From: JAOPZW01 sp963807305
Lineage (GTDB): Bacteria > Actinomycetota > Thermoleophilia > Solirubrobacterales > Solirubrobacteraceae
Length of the DNA stretch: 64,000 nt
Reading direction: 5' to 3'
Assembly (NCBI GenBank): GCA_963807305.1
Contig: CAWEBN010000005.1
Coordinates: 62,001-126,000, forward strand
This document shows positions 59,382 through 64,000 of the stretch, piece by piece. The position numbers and the translations under genes are program-made. The first letter of the stretch is position 1. Each line of letters begins with the position of its first letter. The notes under the pieces were generated by a model. It ran no database searches, was not told the origin of the DNA, and saw only the letters and a list, made by a program, of their open reading frames with translations.

Positions 59382-60241
59382 TCGCGGTCGTCGGCTCGAT
59401 CAACCTCGACCTCCTCGTCGCCGTCGAGCGCCATCCGGCGCCGGGCGAGACGGTCGTCGGCGGTGACTGCCGGCAGCTTCCGGGCGGCAAGGGCGCCAAC
59501 CAGGCGGTGGCCGCGGCGCGGCTCGGGGCCACGGTGGCGATGGTCGGCCGCGTCGGCGCCGATGCACAGGGCGCCTGGCTGCGCGAGGGTCTGTGGAGCG
59601 AGCGCGTCGACGTCGAGCACGTGCGGGAGGATCGCCAGGCGCCCACGGGCGTGGCGCTCATCGCGGTCGACGCGCACGGGGAGAACACGATCGTGGTGAG
59701 TCCGGGCGCCAACGCCCGGGTCGACGCGCGCGACGTCGCCGCCGCGAGCGAGATCGTCCGCGGGGCCGAGGCGGTGCTCGTGCAGCACGAGGTGCCCCAG
59801 GCGGCGGTGGCCGCCGCGATCGCCACGGCGCAAGGGACAGTCGTGCTCAATCCCGCCCCCGCGCGCGGTCTGGTCGCGCCCGTCGATGTGCTCGTCCCCA
59901 ACCGTGGAGAGCTCGAGATGCTCGCCGGGGGCCGCGGAGACCCCGTGACGCTCGCGCGCTCCATCACCGCCGCCCGGGCGGTCGTCGTGACGCTGGGCGC
60001 GGAGGGCGCCATCGTGGTCGAGGGCGACCGCACCGAGCGGGTGCGGGCCCCGCACGTGGACGTGATCGACACCACCGGCGCCGGCGATGCCTTCTGTGGA
60101 GCGCTGGCCGAGGCGATGGCCTCCGGCGCCACGGTGGTCGACGCGGCGCGGTGGGCGGTGCGGGTGGCCGCGGTCAGCGTCACGCGTCCGGGAGCCCAGG
60201 GCGGGCTGCCGCGTCGCGAGGACGTGCCCGGCGGCGAGTAG
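59378..60241 (+). CDS. rbsK: Ribokinase
   Basis: 287 residues. IAVVGSINLDLLVAVERHPA, LPGGKGANQAVAAARLGATV and DTTGAGDAFCGALAEAM (catalytic Asp) mark a PfkB-family ribokinase; VNPA-like VLNPAPARG and LVPNRGELEML are also typical. ATP-dependent phosphorylation of ribose. GTG 59378 overlaps the nucleoside hydrolase stop by 4 bases, giving nucleoside to ribose-5-phosphate in one operon. Confidence 0.93.
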   Translation: MIAVVGSINLDLLVAVERHPAPGETVVGGDCRQLPGGKGANQAVAAARLGATVAMVGRVGADAQGAWLREGLWSERVDVEHVREDRQAPTGVALIAVDAHGENTIVVSPGANARVDARDVAAASEIVRGAEAVLVQHEVPQAAVAAAIATAQGTVVLNPAPARGLVAPVDVLVPNRGELEMLAGGRGDPVTLARSITAARAVVVTLGAEGAIVVEGDRTERVRAPHVDVIDTTGAGDAFCGALAEAMASGATVVDAARWAVRVAAVSVTRPGAQGGLPRREDVPGGE

Positions 60242-60251
60242 CCTCAGTCAC

Positions 60252-60995
60252 ATGTCCGTCGATTCACCCGAAGAGCTCGAGGGCCTGCGTCGCGCCGGGG
60301 CGCTGGCCGCGCGCGTGCTGCGCGAGGTGCGCGACGCCGTCGCACCGGGCGTCAGCACCGGCGAGCTCGATGCGCTCGCCGCCGAGGTCATCCTCGCCGA
60401 GGGCGGGCGCTCGGGCCCGATCATCACCTACGGCTTCCCGGGCGCGATCTGCATCAGCGTCGGCGACGAGGCGGTCCATGGGATCCCGGGCGCGCGCAGG
60501 GTCAAGGCCGGCGACCTGGTCAAGCTCGACGTCGCGGTCGAGCTCGACGGCTACTTCGGCGACACCGCGACGACGGTCGCCGTCGAGCCGGTCGCCGGCG
60601 CCGACGAGCGCCTGATCGCGGCGACCCGGGCCGCCCTGACGCGCGGCATGTCCGCGGCGACGGCCGGCGCGCGGCTGCGCGACGTGGGGGCTGCGGTGGA
60701 GCGGATCGCCGAGGCGCGCGGGTTCAGCGTCCTGCGCGAGCTCACCGGCCACGGCATCGGGCGCGGGCTGCACGAGCCGCCCACCATCTACAACTACGCC
60801 CACGAGAGCGCGCGTGCGCGGCTGCACGAGGGCCTGGTCGTGACCATCGAGCCGATGATCGCCACCGGGACGCGCAACGTCCTCGGCACCGCGGACGGCT
60901 GGACCGTCGTCACCGCCAACGGCGCCAACTCCGCCCACGAGGAGCACACGATCGTCGTCACAGCCGGCGAGCCGATCGTCCTCACGGCGGCGTGA
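60252..60995 (+). CDS. map: Type I methionine aminopeptidase
   Basis: 247 residues. M24 pita-bread fold: SPEELEGLRRAGALAARVLR, ITYGFPGAICISVGDEAVHG, the metal Asp pairs KLDVAVELDGYFGDTATTV, the His in LRELTGHGIGRGLHEPPTI and Glu in VVTIEPMIATG, and HEEHTIVVT at the end. All five metal ligands appear. ATG 60252 with a 10-base gap after rbsK. Its position between sugar genes is unusual for map, which more often sits with ribosomal genes. Confidence 0.92.
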   Translation: MSVDSPEELEGLRRAGALAARVLREVRDAVAPGVSTGELDALAAEVILAEGGRSGPIITYGFPGAICISVGDEAVHGIPGARRVKAGDLVKLDVAVELDGYFGDTATTVAVEPVAGADERLIAATRAALTRGMSAATAGARLRDVGAAVERIAEARGFSVLRELTGHGIGRGLHEPPTIYNYAHESARARLHEGLVVTIEPMIATGTRNVLGTADGWTVVTANGANSAHEEHTIVVTAGEPIVLTAA

Positions 60996-61948
60996 TCGAC
61001 GAGCTCGCGAACCTCGACGCGGTCTGCTCGGCGACCGCGTCGCGGACCGAGGGCGGATGGCGCGCGCTGGATCTGCGCGCGTGGGACGGGATCGACGCCC
61101 GCGTGCTGCCCGATCGAGGGCTGGACTGCTTCGGTGCCTGGTACCGCGGGGTGCCGTTGGCGTGGGTCTCGGGCGTCGGGGAACGTGGGCCGCTCGGCGG
61201 GCGCCTGCGCGACGACGACTGGCTGCGCGGCTTCGGTGGCGGACTGGTGGCGACGTGCGGGCTGCGCAACGTCGGCGCTGCGAGCGAAGGCCACGGCCTG
61301 CACGGCGAGATCGCCCACCAGCCCGCGCGCGATGTCCGCGTGGCGCGCTGGATCGACGGCGAGCAGGTCGTCGTGAGCGCGTCCGGAGCCGTGGCCGAGA
61401 TCAGCGCCCTCGGCCACCGCCTCGAGCTCGAGCGGACCTGGACGACGCGCACCGGCGAGGGCCGGCTCGAGCTCGTCGACGTGACCCGCAACCTCGGGCC
61501 CGACCCCGAGCCCGCGCCGCTGCTCTACCACGTCAACCTCGGGGCGCCGCTGTGGTCCGCGGGCGCCACGCTGGAGCTCGACGCGAGCACGACGACGCCG
61601 CGCGACGACGACGCCGTCGAGCCCTGGGACCACGCGCTCCAACCGCTTGCGGGCGCGCGCGAGCGCGTCTTCGAGCACGACGTCGCCGCGGGGGAGGACG
61701 GGTGGGGCACGGCAACCGTCGAGTCACCGGCCACCGGCCTGCGGCTCCAGCTGCGCTGGGAGGCGGCGGGCCTGCCGCGCCTTCACCAGTGGGTCCATCC
61801 CGCACCGGGGATCGCGGTGCTCGGCCTCGAACCCGCGAACTGCTCGGTCCTCGGCCGCGCCGCCGACCGCGCGGCGGGGCGCCTGCCGGTGCTCGAGCCG
61901 GGTGAGCAGCGCGTCACGCGCCTCGAGGTCAGGGTTGAGGGCCGCTAG
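60992..61948 (+). CDS. DUF4432 / aldose-1-epimerase-like protein
   Basis: 318 residues. WRALDLRAWDGIDARVLPDR, GLDCFGAWYRGVPLAWVSGV and LRGFGGGLVATCGLRNVGAA, then EGHGLHGEIAHQPARDV, with His in both LHGEI and LYHVNLGAPLW. This is the galactose-mutarotase-like fold of DUF4432. Predicted sugar binding or epimerisation. GTG 60992 overlaps map by 4 bases. With the hydrolase and ribokinase it suggests sugar salvage. Confidence 0.85.
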   Translation: MIDELANLDAVCSATASRTEGGWRALDLRAWDGIDARVLPDRGLDCFGAWYRGVPLAWVSGVGERGPLGGRLRDDDWLRGFGGGLVATCGLRNVGAASEGHGLHGEIAHQPARDVRVARWIDGEQVVVSASGAVAEISALGHRLELERTWTTRTGEGRLELVDVTRNLGPDPEPAPLLYHVNLGAPLWSAGATLELDASTTTPRDDDAVEPWDHALQPLAGARERVFEHDVAAGEDGWGTATVESPATGLRLQLRWEAAGLPRLHQWVHPAPGIAVLGLEPANCSVLGRAADRAAGRLPVLEPGEQRVTRLEVRVEGR

Positions 61949-62500
61949 GCGGCCTGGGCGAAGACGCGCGAGACGAGCTCGCGGCGGCTGCGCACGCCGA
62001 CCTTCTCGAAGACCGACTTCAGGTGGTCCTGCACGGTGTGGCGCGAGATGAACAGGCGGCCCGCGATCTCGCGCGTGTCGAGGCCCTCGACGAGCAGCGC
62101 GACGAGCTCGCGCTCGCGCGCGCTGAGGCCGTGCGCGCGCGAGAGCAGCGCGAGGACCTCGTCGGGCGCGGCCGACCGGAAGGTGACCGCGATCGCGCTG
62201 GCGCCGCCGTCGACGCGGCCGGCCTCGACGACCGCCCAGCCGCCGTCGGTCGCGGCTGCGGGCGAGCATGGCGAGGCTGTTGACGTCCGCGGTGCCGGCG
62301 TCCTCGACGTTCAGGCGCGGCAGCTCGCGCGCCCAGTCGCTGTGGCGATCCCGCGGCTCATCAGCAGCGTGTCGGGATCGACGAGGAGCACGCACCAGCG
62401 CTCGAAGCCGATCGCGCGGCGCAGCTCGGCGATCGCCTCGAGCCGGACGCCGTCGAGGTCGGTCGTCGCATCGGCGAGCGCCTCGATGCGCTCTCTGCAT
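61945..62500 (-). pseudogene. LuxR-family regulator pseudogene with frameshifts and internal deletion
   Basis: The C-terminal ~95 codons read DGGWAVVEAGRVDGGASAIA and then a good LuxR HTH (LSARERELVALLVEGLDTRE, IAGRLFISRHTVQDHLKSVF, EKVGVRSRRELVSRVFAQAA), ending at TAG 61947-61945. Upstream, RIEALADATTDLDGVRLEAI and LRRAIGFERWCVLLVDPDTL sit in another frame, and DWARELPRLNVEDAGTADVN in a third. Between LAMLARSRD and DGGWAVVEA about 130-150 residues of the sensor part are missing. At least two frameshifts and one deletion, so not functional. Confidence 0.8.
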
Positions 62501-62597
62501 CGCGCTGCTCAAGCGCGTGAGCGAGCGCTACAACGCGGAGATCATCGGGCCGCCGCTCTCCGCCTGATGCCTTGACGGCTCACGCGGCCGCCGTCAG

Positions 62598-62620
62598 AGT
62601 GAGAAGTGGAACGTCTCACT
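62598..62620 (+). promoter_or_regulatory. Operator AGTGAGA-N9-TCTCACT at the BKACE promoter
   Basis: 7-bp perfect arms, spacer AGTGGAACG. On the plus strand TTGACG (62572-62577), a 17-base spacer and CAGAGT (62595-62600) form a weak promoter; the dyad covers its -10 and the first bases of the transcript. GTG 62606 lies within the dyad, so a leaderless start there is possible. Confidence 0.6.
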
Positions 62621-62644
62621 TCCCACGAACTGGAGCGCGTCCGC

Positions 62645-63517
62645 GTGAGCCTCGAGGATCCGGTCATCATCACCTGCTCGATCTCGGGCGCGCTCGCCAA
62701 CCGTGAGCAGTGCCCGGCGATCCCCTACACGCCGGAGGAATACGCGGCCGAGGCGCGGCGGATCGTCGACGAGGGCGGGGCGATGATCCACATCCACGCG
62801 CGCCGTCCTGACGGCACGCCGAGCTACGAGGTGGAGGACTTCCAGGCCATCTCGGACGCGATCCTGGCCGAGGTCGGCGACGTGATCGTCAACTTCTCGA
62901 CCGGCGCTCTCGGCGTGCCGATCGACAAGCGGGTCGCCTACCTGCGCGCGTGCCGCCCGGACGTCGCGGCCCTGAACATGGGCTCGATGAACTACGCGAA
63001 GTACTCCGCGCGGCGCAAGGAGTTCGTCTTCCAGACGGTGTTCGCCAACCCGTTCGACGAGATCATCGCGCTGCTCGAGGCGATGAACGAGCTCGGCATC
63101 AAGCCCGAGCACGAGTGCTTCGACGTCGGCCACGTCGGGTCGCTGGCGCCGCTGGTCGACATGGGCGTGCTGCACACGCCGCTGCACGTCTCGTGCGTGA
63201 TGGGCGTGACGGGCGGCATCCCGCCGACCGCGCGCAACCTCGCGCTGATGGCCGACAACGTGCCCGCGGGGTCGCACTGGGGCGTCATCGGGATCAGTCG
63301 CGCGCAGTGGATGCTCGTCGCCGCCTCGCTGACGCTGGGCGGTTCGGTGCGCGTCGGACTCGAGGACAACTTCTACCTGCCCGACGGGACCATGGCGCGC
63401 TCCAACGGGGAGCTCATCGCCAAGGCGCGCCAGCTGACCGAGGACGTCGGCCGGCGGGCGGCGAGCGTGGCGGAGGCGCGCGAGATCCTCGGTGTCCCGC
63501 GGAGGGTCGCGGCCTGA
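62645..63517 (+). CDS. BKACE-family beta-keto acid cleavage enzyme
   Basis: 290 residues. Zinc-dependent (beta/alpha)8 enzyme that transfers CoA between a beta-keto acid and acetyl-CoA. VIITCSISGALANREQCPAI opens the family; GAMIHIHARRPDGTPSY carries the metal His-x-His, with Glu in VEDFQAI and later CFDVGHVGSLAPLVDMGVL and WGVIGISRAQWML. GTG 62645 begins SLEDPVIITC; GTG 62606 adds 13 residues and would lie inside the operator. Coupled to the CoA-transferase by TGATG. Confidence 0.88.
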   Translation: MSLEDPVIITCSISGALANREQCPAIPYTPEEYAAEARRIVDEGGAMIHIHARRPDGTPSYEVEDFQAISDAILAEVGDVIVNFSTGALGVPIDKRVAYLRACRPDVAALNMGSMNYAKYSARRKEFVFQTVFANPFDEIIALLEAMNELGIKPEHECFDVGHVGSLAPLVDMGVLHTPLHVSCVMGVTGGIPPTARNLALMADNVPAGSHWGVIGISRAQWMLVAASLTLGGSVRVGLEDNFYLPDGTMARSNGELIAKARQLTEDVGRRAASVAEAREILGVPRRVAA

Positions 63518-64000
63518 TGGGGTTGCCGCTGGACGGCGTCCGCGTCCTCGACCTCAGCCGGCTGCTGCCCGGCGGCTTCTGCTCGCTGATGCTGGCGGAC
63601 TTCGGCGCCGGCGTCCTGAAGGTGGAGGACACCGGCCTGGGCGACTATGTGCGCTGGGCGACGCCCTACTACGAGGGGGTCGAGGACTCGGCGAAGTCGG
63701 CGCTCTTCCTCTCGCTCAATCGCGGCAAGCGCTCGATTCGGCTGAACCTCAAGAGCGACGGGGGCCGCGCGGTGCTGCTGCGCCTGGTCGGCGAGTCCGA
63801 CGTCGTCCTCGAGTCGTTTCGCCCGGGAGTGCTCGACCGCCTCGGCGTCGGCTACGAGGCCATGCGCGAGGTCAACCCGGCGATCGTCTATTGCGCGATC
63901 ACGGGCTACGGCCAGGACGGCCCGTTGCGCGATCGGTCGGGCCACGACATGAACTACCTCGGGCTCGTCGGGCTGCTCGGCCTGACCGGCGACGCCGATG
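63517..64000 (+). CDS. CaiB/BaiF family CoA-transferase, C-terminus beyond window
   Basis: 161 residues visible of about 380-400. DGVRVLDLSRLLPGGFCSLM, LADFGAGVLKVEDTGLGDYV, FLSLNRGKRSIRLNLKSDGG and ESFRPGVLDRLGVGYEAMRE, then YCAITGYGQDGPLRDRSGHD, all match family III CoA-transferases; the catalytic Asp is expected in GHDMNYLG. ATG 63517 overlaps the BKACE stop by one base. Predicted to move CoA to a carboxylic acid in the same pathway. Confidence 0.92.
   Translation, partial: MGLPLDGVRVLDLSRLLPGGFCSLMLADFGAGVLKVEDTGLGDYVRWATPYYEGVEDSAKSALFLSLNRGKRSIRLNLKSDGGRAVLLRLVGESDVVLESFRPGVLDRLGVGYEAMREVNPAIVYCAITGYGQDGPLRDRSGHDMNYLGLVGLLGLTGDAD

Overview
The window is chromosomal DNA of a very high-GC actinobacterium. 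Coding is dense, GTG and TTG starts are common, and many neighbours overlap by 1-4 bases (GTGA, ATGA, TGATG junctions). The gene content fits a soil-type member of the Thermoleophilia/Solirubrobacterales better than Streptomyces or Mycobacterium: DUF2630, secreted propeller and RTX proteins, ECF sigma factors with membrane tails, and many CoA-ester enzymes. That placement is inference from gene style, not from a marker gene. I saw no rRNA, tRNA, CRISPR array, phage or complete insertion sequence.

Layout. 1-9 kb, minus strand: a cut-off leucine/glutamate dehydrogenase, an ECF sigma factor fused to a zinc-finger and membrane tail, an alpha/beta hydrolase and GMC oxidoreductase pair, and a large AAA/TPR ATPase. 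9-12.6 kb, plus strand: a DyP-type peroxidase operon with two small companions, then a loose regulatory region and a degenerate HATPase. 12.6-20.9 kb: mixed housekeeping (aminobutyraldehyde-type dehydrogenase, DUF2630, a deleted SDR remnant, SCP2, GNAT, epimerase, flavin split barrel, AhpD-like, MFS, Nudix, rubredoxin, GerW-like). 20.9-28.6 kb: biotin synthesis, with bioA separated from bioB-bioF-bioD by unrelated genes and a repeat-rich 0.6 kb gap. 28.6-33.2 kb: response regulator, FecR/M23 secreted protein, exonuclease III, enoyl-CoA hydratase, and a free-standing biotinyl carrier domain that would be a consumer of the biotin made nearby.

33.2-38.3 kb, plus strand: an acyl-CoA ligase divergent from a TetR regulator through a 46-bp inverted repeat that covers both start codons, then an acyltransferase, a secreted sugar dehydrogenase and a second tailed ECF sigma factor. 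38.3-38.6 kb is an inverted-repeat-bounded intergenic element related to one at 25 kb. 38.6-48.5 kb: RTX/propeller protein, lactonase-like MBL enzyme, a catalytically reduced SDR, SRPBCC protein, a TetR with a double operator, cupin/GNAT, FabG-like SDR, MFS and two envelope proteins. 48.5-53.4 kb: two acyl-CoA dehydrogenases, a P450 and a propeller lipoprotein.

54.3-58.2 kb, plus strand: a tightly coupled operon of enoyl-CoA hydratase, two tandem arginase-fold proteins with Cys in place of a metal-ligand His, and an acyl-CoA carboxylase carboxyltransferase. 58.4-61.9 kb: nucleoside hydrolase, ribokinase, an M24 methionine aminopeptidase and a DUF4432 mutarotase-like protein. 61.9-62.6 kb is a LuxR pseudogene with frameshifts and an internal deletion. 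The window ends in a BKACE enzyme and a CaiB/BaiF CoA-transferase, again CoA-ester chemistry.

The most notable signals outside the genes are several inverted-repeat operators placed on or beside start codons (33.2, 53.4 and 62.6 kb), which suggests leaderless, TetR-type control of fatty-acyl/CoA genes, and the two related intergenic repeat elements. I found no clear evidence for a wholly new multi-gene system; the best candidates are the arginase-pair/carboxylase operon and the DyP peroxidase operon.
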